Shown: positions 1 through 7,966, counted from the first letter of the stretch. The stretch: 13,096 nucleotides of DNA from CAZNUP01 sp964609775 (GCA_964609775.1 CAZSSJ010000023.1:1-13096); one strand, 5' to 3'. Notes: a model not told the origin generated them from the letters alone. Program-made: numbers and translations.

Positions 1-2
1 CA

Positions 3-152
3 TCACTAGTGTCCCCAAAATTAGGAAATAGGCACGAAGTTTATGAAGTGATAGAAGTCAGGCGTAATTGGTTATGGAAGCAAAACCCGGTGGGGCAAAC
101 AAATCATGAGTTCTTCTTGATTATTACCATAAGCCATCAGATAATTGATTAG
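3..152 (+). CDS. Possible C-terminal end of an upstream gene (partial)
   Basis: One frame is open from the left edge of the window to a TAG at 150-152, giving 49 residues with no start codon inside the window. The peptide alternates charged and hydrophobic residues and ends in a hydrophobic stretch (FFLIITI), as a real protein end might. I do not recognise a family. The stop lies 2 bp before the ATG of the ABC ATPase, which fits the tight gene packing elsewhere. Against it, codon use is more AT-rich than in the next genes, the ORF is short, and a good promoter for the next operon lies inside it. It could be chance. Confidence 0.35.
   Translation, partial: SLVSPKLGNRHEVYEVIEVRRNWLWKQNPVGQTNHEFFLIITISHQIID
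117..145 (+). promoter_or_regulatory. Predicted promoter of the ABC exporter operon
   Basis: TTGATT (117-122), a 17-bp spacer and GATAAT (140-145) match the sigma-70 pattern at 4/6 and 5/6. The predicted start of transcription is near 152, only about 3 nt before the ATG at 155, so the mRNA would be nearly leaderless. No Shine-Dalgarno sequence precedes the ATG. Confidence 0.55.
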
Positions 153-154
153 CT

Positions 155-1147
155 ATGGCTGTCATTGACGTCAAGCATCTTTCCAGGTTCTACCAGGTTC
201 ATCAGAAAGAGCCGGGGCTGGGCGGGTCGATCCGCTCGCTTTTTCACCGGAAATACTATGATGTCAAAGCCGTCAATGACGTTTCCTTCGAAATCGGAGA
301 AGGGGAGCTCGTTGGCTTCATTGGTCCCAATGGCGCCGGAAAGACCACCACTCTAAAAACACTATCCGGACTACTGTACCCAACAAAGGGCGAAGTATCA
401 GTGCTCGGTTATACCCCCTGGAAGCGCCAGCCGGAATTTCAAAAGCAGTTTGCCCTCGTCATGGGCCAGAAAAACCAGCTCTGGTGGGATCTTCCGGCCA
501 TCGAAAGTTTCATCCTCAACAAGGAAATCTACGAAGTCCCCAAAATGCAGTACGAACAAACTCTCGAGGAGCTTTCCGCTCTTCTTGAGGTCAAAGACCT
601 ATTAAAAATACAAGTCCGAAAGCTGTCCCTGGGTGAGCGGATGAAGATGGAACTCATTGCTGCGCTCATCCATTCACCAAAGGTACTCTTTTTGGATGAA
701 CCAACCATCGGCCTCGACGTCGTCGCCCAGAAAAAAATGCGCGACTTCATCCGTTCATACAACCTCAAATATAAATCAACCATCATTCTCACCAGTCACT
801 ACATGGATGACGTCAAAGAACTCTGCAAGCGGATCATCATCATTGACAAGGGCAAGAAACTTTTTGATGGCCAGCTTGAGGAAATCGTCCGCAAATATGC
901 CGACCACAAACTTCTCTCCGTCGTTTTGGAAAAAGAACTCGACCGCCGGCATGTTGAAGGTCTAACCAAACTCGGCGGCGTCAAAGAGTACAACTATCCC
1001 AAACTAATCCTGCAAGTGCCCAGAGAAAATTCCAACAAAGTTGCTTCCCGACTGCTGCAATCCTATCCAGTTGCCGACCTCAACATCGAGGAATCGCAGC
1101 TCGAGGACATCATCCGGGAAGTCTTCACCGGCAAAGATGTCGCATGA
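155..1147 (+). CDS. ABC-2 type exporter, ATP-binding protein
   Basis: This is the cytoplasmic ATPase subunit (330 aa) that powers the export complex formed with the next two genes. The sequence shows Walker A GPNGAGKT (57-64), a Q-loop around Q105, a degenerate ABC signature LSLGERMK (157-164), Walker B VLFLDEP (177-183), D-loop GLD (186-188) and the H-loop histidine H215. The C-terminal 90 or so residues follow the nucleotide-binding domain, as in the daunorubicin/multidrug type. It resembles the ATPases paired with DUF990 (ABC2_membrane_6) permeases. The ATG at 155 sits just behind a predicted promoter, and the stop overlaps the next start as ATGA. The transported substrate cannot be told from the sequence. 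Confidence 0.95.
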   Translation: MAVIDVKHLSRFYQVHQKEPGLGGSIRSLFHRKYYDVKAVNDVSFEIGEGELVGFIGPNGAGKTTTLKTLSGLLYPTKGEVSVLGYTPWKRQPEFQKQFALVMGQKNQLWWDLPAIESFILNKEIYEVPKMQYEQTLEELSALLEVKDLLKIQVRKLSLGERMKMELIAALIHSPKVLFLDEPTIGLDVVAQKKMRDFIRSYNLKYKSTIILTSHYMDDVKELCKRIIIIDKGKKLFDGQLEEIVRKYADHKLLSVVLEKELDRRHVEGLTKLGGVKEYNYPKLILQVPRENSNKVASRLLQSYPVADLNIEESQLEDIIREVFTGKDVA

Positions 1148-1944
1148 GAAAATATCTCACCGTTTTCCAAATCTCCTGGCAGAACGAATTTGTCTACCGC
1201 CTGAATTTTGTCCTCTTGCGGCTGCGCAACGTCATCCGCCTCCTCATGACCTACTTTCTCTGGCAAGGTGTTTTTCTCACCAATCAAACGGTCTTTGGCT
1301 ATAACCAGTCCCAAATCACCACCTACATCTTTCTCGTCCTGGCGGTTCAAGCCCTCGTCCTTTCCGCTCCCTCGTCGGACAACATCGGCTCCGAAATCGG
1401 CAGCGGCGACCTTTCCAACTACCTCGTCAAGCCTTTAGGCTATCTCAAATACTGGTTCACCCGGGATGTGGCCAGCAAGCTTTTAAACCTTCTCTTCGCC
1501 GTCTTTGAGGTTGCCATTCTTTTCTTCCTCTTCCGACCCGTAATAACTTTTCCCGCCAGCCCCCTTGCCGTCATTGCTTTCTTGGTAAGCGCCATTCTAG
1601 CCATGATTCTCTACTATTTCTTAAGCGTCTCCGCCAGATTCGTCGCGTTTTGGACCCCGGAAAACACTTGGGGTTTGGCTTTTGTCATCATTGTCATAAT
1701 GGAAACTCTCGGTGGCTCCATTTTCCCTCTCGATGTCTTGCCGCAACCAGTCTACCAACTTCTCCAATTGACCCCTTTTCCATATTTAATCTATCTTCCG
1801 ATCGCCATTTTTTCTGAAAAAATTGTTGGCCTCGAACTGGTCTGGATCTTGCTCCAAAGCTCTCTCTGGGTCATCATCATGTATCTTTTGACCAAATTTA
1901 TCTGGAAAAAAGGCCTCGTTGTCTATCAGGCTAGCGGCCGGTAA
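1144..1944 (+). CDS. ABC-2 exporter permease, DUF990-like (first subunit)
   Basis: This is an integral membrane subunit of 266 aa with about six hydrophobic segments (roughly 30-45, 57-75, 115-130, 142-165, 178-195 and 230-255). It carries the loop motif GSGDLSNYLVKPLGY (86-100), typical of the DUF990/ABC2_membrane_6 family, in which such permeases occur as adjacent pairs with one ATPase. Translation is coupled to the ATPase gene by a 4-bp ATGA overlap and there is no Shine-Dalgarno sequence. It presumably forms a heterodimeric membrane channel with the next gene product. The family is assigned by motif and context, not by a search. Confidence 0.85.
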   Translation: MRKYLTVFQISWQNEFVYRLNFVLLRLRNVIRLLMTYFLWQGVFLTNQTVFGYNQSQITTYIFLVLAVQALVLSAPSSDNIGSEIGSGDLSNYLVKPLGYLKYWFTRDVASKLLNLLFAVFEVAILFFLFRPVITFPASPLAVIAFLVSAILAMILYYFLSVSARFVAFWTPENTWGLAFVIIVIMETLGGSIFPLDVLPQPVYQLLQLTPFPYLIYLPIAIFSEKIVGLELVWILLQSSLWVIIMYLLTKFIWKKGLVVYQASGR

Positions 1945-1945
1945 G

Positions 1946-2725
1946 ATGAAAGAATTCAAAATCTGGGTTCGCTACACCAATAATTCCTTTCAGCAGATGC
2001 TCGGGAGCGGGGGAGCCGCCGTCATGCTTCTGTCCGGCAAAATTCTCCGCGTTCTCCTCTTCATGGTTTTTCTGGCATTCTTGTTCCAAGGGGCTAAATC
2101 CCTCGCCACCTACTCTCGCGAACAGATAATCTTTTTCTATCTCTCGTATAATTTAATTGACACCCTGGCCCAACTCTTTTTCCGTGAGGTCTACCGTTTC
2201 CGCTCCCTCGTCGTCTCCGGCAATTTTGACCTAATTCTGTTTAAACCCATGAGTCCCTTGATCCGCGTTCTTCTCGGCGGCGCCGATCTTCTTGATCTTA
2301 TTATGCTATTTCTACTAACGGCATTAACAACTGCTTTCGCCTGGCAGAACCTGCACCCGACTTTCATGGACATTCTGCTCTACGTCATTCTGCTGGCTAA
2401 CAGCCTGGCCATTGCCGCTGCCTTCCACATTTTTGTCTTGGGGCTTGGGATAATAACCACCAGCGTTGATCATTTAATCATGATCTATCGCGATTTAACT
2501 TCGATGATGCGCATTCCTGTCGATCTCTATGTCCAGCCCCTGCGTTTTCTCCTAACCTTTGTTCTTCCGTTGGGCATCATGATCACCTTTCCCAGCCAGG
2601 CCTTTCTTGGGCTGCTGTCCTGGCAGGGCGTAACTGTCTCTCTCCTGTTCGGCATCATCGCCATATTTTTATCCCTTAGATTTTGGAAGTTCGCCTTGAC
2701 CAAATACTCCAGCGCCAGCAGCTAA
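1946..2725 (+). CDS. ABC-2 exporter permease, DUF990-like (second subunit)
   Basis: This is the second membrane subunit, 259 aa from the ATG at 1946. A TTG at 1919 in the same frame would add nine residues but overlaps the previous gene; the ATG one base after the preceding TAA is the more natural start. The motif SGNFDLILFKPMSPL (91-105) corresponds to the GSGDLSNYLVKPLGY loop of the first permease, so the two are diverged paralogues. Hydrophobic segments lie near 33-50, 60-75, 115-135, 143-170, 205-225 and 232-250. It completes the ATPase plus two-permease set. Its stop codon shares one base with the miaA start (TAATG). Confidence 0.85.
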   Translation: MKEFKIWVRYTNNSFQQMLGSGGAAVMLLSGKILRVLLFMVFLAFLFQGAKSLATYSREQIIFFYLSYNLIDTLAQLFFREVYRFRSLVVSGNFDLILFKPMSPLIRVLLGGADLLDLIMLFLLTALTTAFAWQNLHPTFMDILLYVILLANSLAIAAAFHIFVLGLGIITTSVDHLIMIYRDLTSMMRIPVDLYVQPLRFLLTFVLPLGIMITFPSQAFLGLLSWQGVTVSLLFGIIAIFLSLRFWKFALTKYSSASS

Positions 2726-3702
2726 TGAACAAACTTCTCATCATCACCGGCCCGACAGCCACGGGCAAAACTGCTCTTGGCATTCACCTCGCTAAAAAAT
2801 TCAATGGCGAGATCGTCTCGGCTGATTCCCGTCAGGTCTATCGCGGTCTGGACATCGGCACGGGTAAAGACAAGCAGGACTATGAGCAAGCCGGTGTGCC
2901 GGTTTGGGGACTTGATCTCGTCGACCCAGACTACAACTTCAATGTCTCAGATTACCTTAAATACACTAGTGTCCAAATAAGGTTAATTCAAAGAAGGGGG
3001 AAATTGCCCATCCTTGTTGGCGGCACGCTACTATATATAAAATCCCTGCTCCATCCTCCGGAAACCGTTCATGTTCCACCGAATGATCTTCTAAGAAAGT
3101 CGCTGGCTAATCTGTCTCTCTCAGAGCTCCAGGCTAAACTGCAAACTGTCAATCCAACCAAATGGCAGGGTATGAACGACTCTGACAGAAGCAACCCTCG
3201 ACGATTAATTAGAGCCATTGAAGTCGTCACGACAATAGACGAATCCACTTCCGTGCTATCGCTTAAAAATGGATTTGATGACACGACTCATTCCAATGTC
3301 CTGATTATTTCGCTGACTGCCCCGTATAACTATTTGTATAAGCGCATCGATGCCCGGGTCGACCAGCGGGTGGAGCAGGGGATTATTGGAGAAATACAAC
3401 GATTGCTGGATAAAGGCTACACCTTTGATCTTCCCAGCCTTTCCGCCACCGGCTATAAAGAATTTAAGCAGTTTTTTCTAACTCCTAACTCCTCACCCCT
3501 AGCCCCTTATGTGCAGCATTGGAAATTCCACGAGCACGCCTATGCCCGGCGCCAAATGACATTTCTCAAAAAATTTCTCGCCATTGAGCAGTCCCAAGAT
3601 CGTCAGATTGCTAGCTTCGACATTAGCCTTAAAACTAGGGACGAGCTAAGTACGCGAGTGCAGGCTCTGGTCGGGGAGTGGTATAGTAAAGTCAGTGACT
3701 AA
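2725..3702 (+). CDS. miaA: tRNA dimethylallyltransferase MiaA
   Basis: MiaA transfers a dimethylallyl group to N6 of adenine 37 in tRNAs that read codons starting with U. The protein (325 aa) has the P-loop GPTATGKT (9-16), the DSRQVYRGLDIGTGK segment (34-48), LVGGTLLYI (97-105, usually GGTGLYI), the SNPRRLIRAIE segment and the C-terminal YARRQMTFLKK helix typical of the family. The ATG at 2725 overlaps the TAA of the permease by one base and puts the P-loop at the expected position; an upstream in-frame start at 2683 would lie inside the permease. A heptamer-like tandem repeat is embedded in the coding region at 3478-3508. It is translationally coupled to the exporter genes and overlaps the next gene. 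Confidence 0.95.
   Translation: MNKLLIITGPTATGKTALGIHLAKKFNGEIVSADSRQVYRGLDIGTGKDKQDYEQAGVPVWGLDLVDPDYNFNVSDYLKYTSVQIRLIQRRGKLPILVGGTLLYIKSLLHPPETVHVPPNDLLRKSLANLSLSELQAKLQTVNPTKWQGMNDSDRSNPRRLIRAIEVVTTIDESTSVLSLKNGFDDTTHSNVLIISLTAPYNYLYKRIDARVDQRVEQGIIGEIQRLLDKGYTFDLPSLSATGYKEFKQFFLTPNSSPLAPYVQHWKFHEHAYARRQMTFLKKFLAIEQSQDRQIASFDISLKTRDELSTRVQALVGEWYSKVSD
3478..3508 (+). repeat. Degenerate 7-bp tandem repeat inside miaA
   Basis: The sequence reads as four heptamer units, CTAACTC, CTAACTC, CTCACCC and CTAGCCC, plus a trailing CT. It is in frame and encodes LTPNSSPLAP, between the conserved ATGYKEF segment and the YARRQ helix of MiaA, a place where the family tolerates length variation. Confidence 0.7.
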
Positions 3703-4297
3703 ACAGACTTTAAATAGAGCCTCGGAGAAACAAAGGCAAAAATATGCCCACTATCTGGCCGCCGGCGAAGAAGTCATCGCGGTTTTCGGCATAGGCGAGC
3801 GCTATTTCTGGTACACCCTTCTTTCCTATCTTATCATTGTTATTTTCCTAGCCCTCTATCCCCTGCTCCTGGCTCAATTTCCGGAATTTGCCTTCATCGA
3901 GAGTTATGGAGCCTGGATCTATGCCCCCGCGGCCATCATAACCTTGATTGGTTTGCCTTTCATCTTGAAACTGATTCACCTCAAGCACCGGATGATCTAC
4001 CTCTTCACCGATCGTCGGGTGCTCATTAAAGACGGCGTCCTTTCAGTTAAATTGACCTCTGCTCCCTACGACAAAATCACCCACCTCACGGTCAAAGAAG
4101 ACTTCTTAAAGAAGATAAGCTACCAAATTGGCGATATCACAATCCACACGGCCGGTCCAACCCCGATCGAAACAGACATCATCAAAGTGCAGCACCCTGT
4201 CCAGGTAAAAAATCTTCTTGAGGAGCTCATTGTCAAAGAACGATCTCTCCTGGGGATCGTTTCTTCACCGGAAGAGCCACCGGTCAAACCGTTCTAG
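3695..4297 (+). CDS. Membrane protein with bacterial PH domain (bPH2/DUF304-like)
   Basis: This 200-aa protein has a short N-terminal cytoplasmic part, two membrane segments (about 38-60 and 73-95) and then a beta-rich region (about 98-175) beginning HRMIYLFTDRRVLIKDGVLS. That region matches the bPH2 (YdbS/YdbT, DUF304) type of bacterial PH domain: an arginine-rich turn, a VLSVKLTSAPYDKITHLTV strand pair, then GDITIHTAG. Function is generally unknown; related proteins sit at the membrane. The only plausible start is GTG at 3695, which overlaps miaA by 8 bp; no ATG occurs before the first membrane segment. It is the last gene of the exporter-miaA operon. Confidence 0.8.
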   Translation: MTKQTLNRASEKQRQKYAHYLAAGEEVIAVFGIGERYFWYTLLSYLIIVIFLALYPLLLAQFPEFAFIESYGAWIYAPAAIITLIGLPFILKLIHLKHRMIYLFTDRRVLIKDGVLSVKLTSAPYDKITHLTVKEDFLKKISYQIGDITIHTAGPTPIETDIIKVQHPVQVKNLLEELIVKERSLLGIVSSPEEPPVKPF

Positions 4298-4306
4298 ATT
4301 TGGCAC

Positions 4307-4334
4307 TTTACAAGAGGTCAAAACGGGCTAGAAT
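4307..4334 (+). promoter_or_regulatory. Predicted promoter of the response regulator gene
   Basis: TTTACA (4307-4312), a 16-bp spacer and TAGAAT (4329-4334) resemble a sigma-70 promoter. Transcription would begin near 4341, leaving a leader of about 9 nt before the ATG at 4350, with no Shine-Dalgarno sequence. Confidence 0.55.
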
Positions 4335-4349
4335 GTAAATATTCACACT

Positions 4350-4757
4350 ATGCCAGACACCCAGGGACAAGCCAAAAAGAAAATCCTCATCGTTGACGAT
4401 GACCCCTCTCTGCGCCAGCTTTACGGCTTTGAGCTTGGTAAGTCCTACGAAATTCTCGAGGCAGTTGATGGAGAAGAAGGCCTCGCTAAAGCCAAGATCG
4501 AAAAGCCTGACCTCATTCTTCTGGACATCATGATGCCCAAATTCGATGGCATCGCCTATGTTTCCAAGATCAAAGAAGATGCTGACCTGGCAAACATTCC
4601 CATCATCATGTTGACTAATTTCGGTCAAGAAAACCTCATCCAACAGGCTTTCAACCTTGGTGTCAATGACTATCTCTTAAAATACAAGATCACTCCTGAG
4701 GAAATGCTCGAGAAGATCAGCCAAGTTCTCGGCACCTCGGCCCCACCCCAGCTCTAA
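4350..4757 (+). CDS. Single-domain response regulator (receiver domain)
   Basis: This 135-aa protein is a CheY-like receiver with no output domain. Acidic pocket residues are D16-D18 (VDDD), the phosphoacceptor is D59 in LLDIMMP, the switch threonine is T89 in MLT, and the conserved lysine is K111 in YLLKYK. The usual KP dipeptide after the lysine is replaced by KY. Such stand-alone receivers act through protein contacts or relay phosphate. No histidine kinase lies in the window, so the partner is unknown. The gene has its own promoter and is followed by lon, which also has its own promoter, so a functional link with Lon is not implied. Confidence 0.95.
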   Translation: MPDTQGQAKKKILIVDDDPSLRQLYGFELGKSYEILEAVDGEEGLAKAKIEKPDLILLDIMMPKFDGIAYVSKIKEDADLANIPIIMLTNFGQENLIQQAFNLGVNDYLLKYKITPEEMLEKISQVLGTSAPPQL

Positions 4758-4772
4758 CCCGACGTCCACCCC

Positions 4773-4801
4773 TTGACAATTGGCAATAGAGGGGTTAGAC
4801 T
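4773..4801 (+). promoter_or_regulatory. Predicted lon promoter
   Basis: A perfect -35 box TTGACA (4773-4778), a 17-bp spacer and TAGACT (4796-4801) form the best promoter in the window. Transcription would start near 4808, 7 nt before the lon ATG at 4815. The -35 box contains an in-frame TTG that could be mistaken for a longer lon start. Confidence 0.7.
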
Positions 4802-4808
4802 GCTAACC
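4793..4808. promoter_or_regulatory. Inverted repeat over the lon -10 box, possible operator
   Basis: GGTTAG-ACTG-CTAACC is a perfect 6-bp inverted repeat with a 4-bp centre. It covers the -10 box and the predicted transcription start of lon, a position where a bound repressor would block transcription. It is not the CIRCE element (TTAGCACTC-N9-GAGTGCTAA), whose arms are longer and further apart. The binding protein is unknown. Confidence 0.4.
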
Positions 4809-4814
4809 GTAAAT

Positions 4815-7343
4815 ATGGATAAAATCTCTGTCCTTCCAGTCGCCCCCTTAAGAGACGGGCCCGTTTTTTCCCAAACCGACGTTCCCCTCGTCTTTGGTCG
4901 CAGCAAAAGCATGGCCGCTTTGAAAAAGGCTGCCGATACTAATCGCCTCATTTTTGTTGTTTCTCAAAAGGATCCCCAAATTGTCGAAAGTGACGCGAGT
5001 AACCTCCAAACAGTCGGAACGATCTGTCAAATCAAACACATCTTTCAGAACGAGTCCGAAATCAACGTCTTGGTCTCCGGCCTGTCTCGAGCGAAAGCTG
5101 TCCGCTACCAAAACCTGGGCTCATTCCTTGTTGCTGAGATTGAAGAAGTTCCCGACCTTCTTGACACTGCCGATCCGGAGATTCCGGCCTTGAGTGCTCA
5201 TGTTTCCTCTGAATTTCAAAATCTCATCCGCCTCGGTCGGACATTTGATTTCTTTGTCCTTTTGAAAGTCACCTCCGGTCTTGGTCCGGCGGAACTTTCG
5301 AACCAGCTTGCGGCCATTCTCGATTTCCCTCCCGAGGAAAGACAATTTCTTCTTGAAGAAACCAACGTCAAAACCCGGCTCAAAAAGATCGCCGACCAGA
5401 TTGCCAAAGAGATCAAAGTCGTTGAACTGGAGCGAAAAATAATCACTTCCAGCCAGGCTAAGTTTGACAAAAACGTCAAGAAAAACATTCTCGAGGAAAG
5501 AAAAAAAGCCATCGAGCAAGAACTTGGCGAGATGGACGAAGACGCCAAGGAGACAGAAGATCTCCGATCCCGGGCCAAGAAAGCCAGCATGCCGGAAGAC
5601 GTTCTCAAAAAAACCCTCAAAGAAATCAAGCGCCTGGAACAAATGAGCAACATGAACCCGGAAGCCGGCTACATTCGAAATTTTGTCGACTGGCTTCTGG
5701 ACATGCCCTGGAGTGTTAAATCCGAAAACACTTCGGACATCAAGGCTGCCGAAAAAATTCTTGATGAAGATCACTACGGCCTGGAAAAGGTCAAAGAACG
5801 CATTATTGAATACCTCGCCGTTTTGAAACTTAAACAGCAAAAAAACGAAAACAATGGGAATGGTCTTTCTTCGAGCGCTAGATCCCATTCCTCAAAAGCC
5901 GACTCTTCCGATGCCGAAGACGAATCGTCTAAAAATTCGCCAAAATTGCCGAATTCTCTTCTCAAGAAAAAAGAGTCTGTCCCCACAATTCTCTGTTTTG
6001 TCGGCCCCCCCGGCGTTGGGAAAACCAGCATTGGAAAGTCGATCGCCCGGGCGCTGAACCGAAAATTTGTCCGCATTTCCCTTGGGGGAGTCCGTGATGA
6101 AGCCGAGATTCGCGGCCATAGGCGGACCTATGTTGGCGCCCTTCCCGGCCGCATCATCCAGGGCATCAAACAGGCTGGGACAAGAAATCCCGTCTTCATG
6201 CTTGACGAAATTGACAAAATCGGCGCCGATTTTCGCGGTGATCCGTCGGCTGCCCTTCTTGAGGCCCTGGACCCGGAACAGAACAACGCCTTTTCCGATC
6301 ACTACCTCGAAGTCACTTTTGACCTTTCCGAGGTCATCTTCATTACGACCGCTAATGTCCTGGACACCATTCCTCCTGCCCTCCTTGATCGTCTGGAAAT
6401 CATCGAGTTTCCCGGCTACACTCTCGAGGAAAAATTCCACATTGCCAAAAACTACCTCGTCCCGAAACAGCTCGAGATTAACGGCTTAACGGCCGACCAG
6501 GTCGAATTTTCTCCGGAAGCCCTTCGCAGTGTCATTTCTCGCTACACCTATGAAGCCGGTGTCCGCAACCTGGAAAGAGAGCTGGCCGCTGTTTTTCGTA
6601 AAAATGCCAAACGCATCGCCGAAAACAAAAGTGCCCATCAACTGTTAGTCCGACCGTCTGATTTGCATCGCTTTCTGGGCCCTTATAAATTCACTTCTAC
6701 TATTGCCGAACGCAGGGATGAAGTCGGTTTGTCCACCGGTCTTTTTGTCACCTCCGCTGGCGGCGGCATTCTTCTCATCGAAGTTGCCACCATGCCCGGC
6801 AAAGGCACCCTCACCCTCACCGGCCGCCTCGGCGACGTCATGCAGGAATCAGCCAAAGCCGCCATGTCCTATGTCCGCAGCCGTTGGCGCGAGCTGGGCC
6901 TCGACGAAAAACTCTTTTCCAAAATTGACGTCCACATTCACTTTCCTGAAGGCGCCACGCCGAAAGACGGCCCCTCAGCCGGCATTGCCATCACCATTGC
7001 TCTTGCCTCGGCCCTCACTAAAATACCGGTAAAAAAGTTCGTCGGCATGACCGGCGAGGTCACCCTTCGGGGTCGGGTCCTGGAGATTGGCGGCCTCAAA
7101 GAAAAAGTGATTGGTGCCAAACTTGCTGGCCTCAAAACCATCGTCGCCCCCAAATCCAACAAGAAAGACCTCGAAGACATCCCAAAATATGTTTCCAAGG
7201 ACCTGCAATTTGAGTTTGTTGACAACATGGACGAGGTTCTCGACCTTGCTCTTGTCTCTAAGCCTCAACCTAAGACCAGTTCCGCCGGGGTTCATCGGAA
7301 GACCTCGCCTCAGTTTGCCCGCCTCCAAATCCCGGTTTCTTAA
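4815..7343 (+). CDS. lon: ATP-dependent Lon protease (endopeptidase La)
   Basis: Lon unfolds and degrades misfolded and regulatory proteins in the cytoplasm as a hexamer. The 842-aa protein has the N-terminal substrate-binding domain (about 4-200), a charged helical arm (about 200-335), the AAA+ module with Walker A GPPGVGKT (397-404) and Walker B VFMLDEIDKIG, then the protease domain with catalytic S721 in KDGPSAGI and K764 in GGLKEK. The S-K spacing of 43 residues equals that of E. coli Lon (S679/K722). About 44 extra residues, rich in Ser, Asp, Lys and Asn, are inserted between the EYLAV helix (332-336) and the strand before Walker A. The ATG at 4815 is chosen because MDKISVLPVAPLRD begins the domain naturally and lies downstream of the predicted transcription start. 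A short unique tail follows the protease domain. Confidence 0.98.
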   Translation: MDKISVLPVAPLRDGPVFSQTDVPLVFGRSKSMAALKKAADTNRLIFVVSQKDPQIVESDASNLQTVGTICQIKHIFQNESEINVLVSGLSRAKAVRYQNLGSFLVAEIEEVPDLLDTADPEIPALSAHVSSEFQNLIRLGRTFDFFVLLKVTSGLGPAELSNQLAAILDFPPEERQFLLEETNVKTRLKKIADQIAKEIKVVELERKIITSSQAKFDKNVKKNILEERKKAIEQELGEMDEDAKETEDLRSRAKKASMPEDVLKKTLKEIKRLEQMSNMNPEAGYIRNFVDWLLDMPWSVKSENTSDIKAAEKILDEDHYGLEKVKERIIEYLAVLKLKQQKNENNGNGLSSSARSHSSKADSSDAEDESSKNSPKLPNSLLKKKESVPTILCFVGPPGVGKTSIGKSIARALNRKFVRISLGGVRDEAEIRGHRRTYVGALPGRIIQGIKQAGTRNPVFMLDEIDKIGADFRGDPSAALLEALDPEQNNAFSDHYLEVTFDLSEVIFITTANVLDTIPPALLDRLEIIEFPGYTLEEKFHIAKNYLVPKQLEINGLTADQVEFSPEALRSVISRYTYEAGVRNLERELAAVFRKNAKRIAENKSAHQLLVRPSDLHRFLGPYKFTSTIAERRDEVGLSTGLFVTSAGGGILLIEVATMPGKGTLTLTGRLGDVMQESAKAAMSYVRSRWRELGLDEKLFSKIDVHIHFPEGATPKDGPSAGIAITIALASALTKIPVKKFVGMTGEVTLRGRVLEIGGLKEKVIGAKLAGLKTIVAPKSNKKDLEDIPKYVSKDLQFEFVDNMDEVLDLALVSKPQPKTSSAGVHRKTSPQFARLQIPVS

Positions 7344-7948
7344 AACAAACTGGCTTGCCGCCCGACCGCATCCACCGTCTTCGGATACGAGAAATCAACC
7401 ACAATCTTTCTCTCCGTGTTCCAATAGTCAACCAAGTTTAAATAGCCGTTGGCAAAGCCAAAATCATAAACCTTTTTGGTGATCATGACATCCGCTTCGC
7501 AATAAGTCCGAAGCTTTTGCAGGCTTTCTGGATCTCCTTTGGCAAAATATTCCGTGGCGCTTGCCCCGGAGTCTGTTTTGAGTTCCCCGAGTGTTGCCTT
7601 GGCAATCTTGTTGAGCGATGCTCGGTGACCAAACGCTTCTTTAATGTGGTCCAAAATGTCAAAGTGGGGGAGCCGGGCAAAGGCAGCCGGGGCATAGGGC
7701 TTGAGAGCCGGCACGTCAAACCGCAAGGAATTAAACCCGATGATCCGGTCCGCGTCTAAGAATAGTTTCCACATTTCCGCAATGTCCCTCTCCCAAAAGC
7801 TCTTCATCTCCCCGGAAATTTCCTTGAAATCTGCATCCAATTCCCGTCGGTACACCGACACAATCGACACCCCCAGCCCCGAAGGGTCAAAATTCCCCGT
7901 TTCATCAAAGAACTTCTTGGTCTCCAAATCAAATATGACTTCGATCAT
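7340..7948 (-). CDS. DnaQ/RNase H-like 3'-5' exonuclease (DEDDy type)
   Basis: This 202-aa protein shows the three exonuclease motifs of the DEDD superfamily: FDLET (D7, E9), GFNSLRFDVPAL (N73, D78) and YCEADVMITKKV, where Y149-x3-D153 marks the DEDDy subtype. The substrate could be DNA or RNA; the family includes YprB-like and PolB-like exonucleases, and nothing here decides between them. The stop codon overlaps that of lon: TTAA at 7340-7343 serves both strands, leaving no room for a terminator between the convergent genes. A -10-like box lies 12 nt before the ATG, but it may also be co-transcribed with the DUF5652-like gene 40 bp upstream. Confidence 0.85.
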   Translation of the reverse strand: MIEVIFDLETKKFFDETGNFDPSGLGVSIVSVYRRELDADFKEISGEMKSFWERDIAEMWKLFLDADRIIGFNSLRFDVPALKPYAPAAFARLPHFDILDHIKEAFGHRASLNKIAKATLGELKTDSGASATEYFAKGDPESLQKLRTYCEADVMITKKVYDFGFANGYLNLVDYWNTERKIVVDFSYPKTVDAVGRQASLF

Positions 7949-7960
7949 AAAGCAGAGGAG

Positions 7961-7966
7961 ATTTTA
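7961..7966 (-). promoter_or_regulatory. -10-like box before the exonuclease gene
   Basis: TAAAAT on the minus strand, preceded directly by TG, ends 12 nt before the ATG at 7948. No convincing -35 box is visible. The spacing would give a leader of about 5 nt. Confidence 0.35.

Noticed and set aside
1919..1945. Earlier TTG start for the second permease
   Set aside because: It overlaps the first permease, and an ATG one base after the preceding stop gives a normal-length protein.
2963..2973. Shared 11-mer CACTAGTGTCC at 4-14 and in miaA
   Set aside because: It is a short match around the palindrome ACTAGT and does not extend convincingly on either side; chance is the better explanation.
4793..4808. 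CIRCE heat-shock element at lon
   Set aside because: The arms are only 6 bp and the centre 4 bp, whereas CIRCE has 9-bp arms and a 9-bp spacer.
5121..5888. Long minus-strand frame (255 codons) inside lon
   Set aside because: It is a shadow of the lon reading frame; the plus strand encodes an unmistakable Lon with all catalytic residues.
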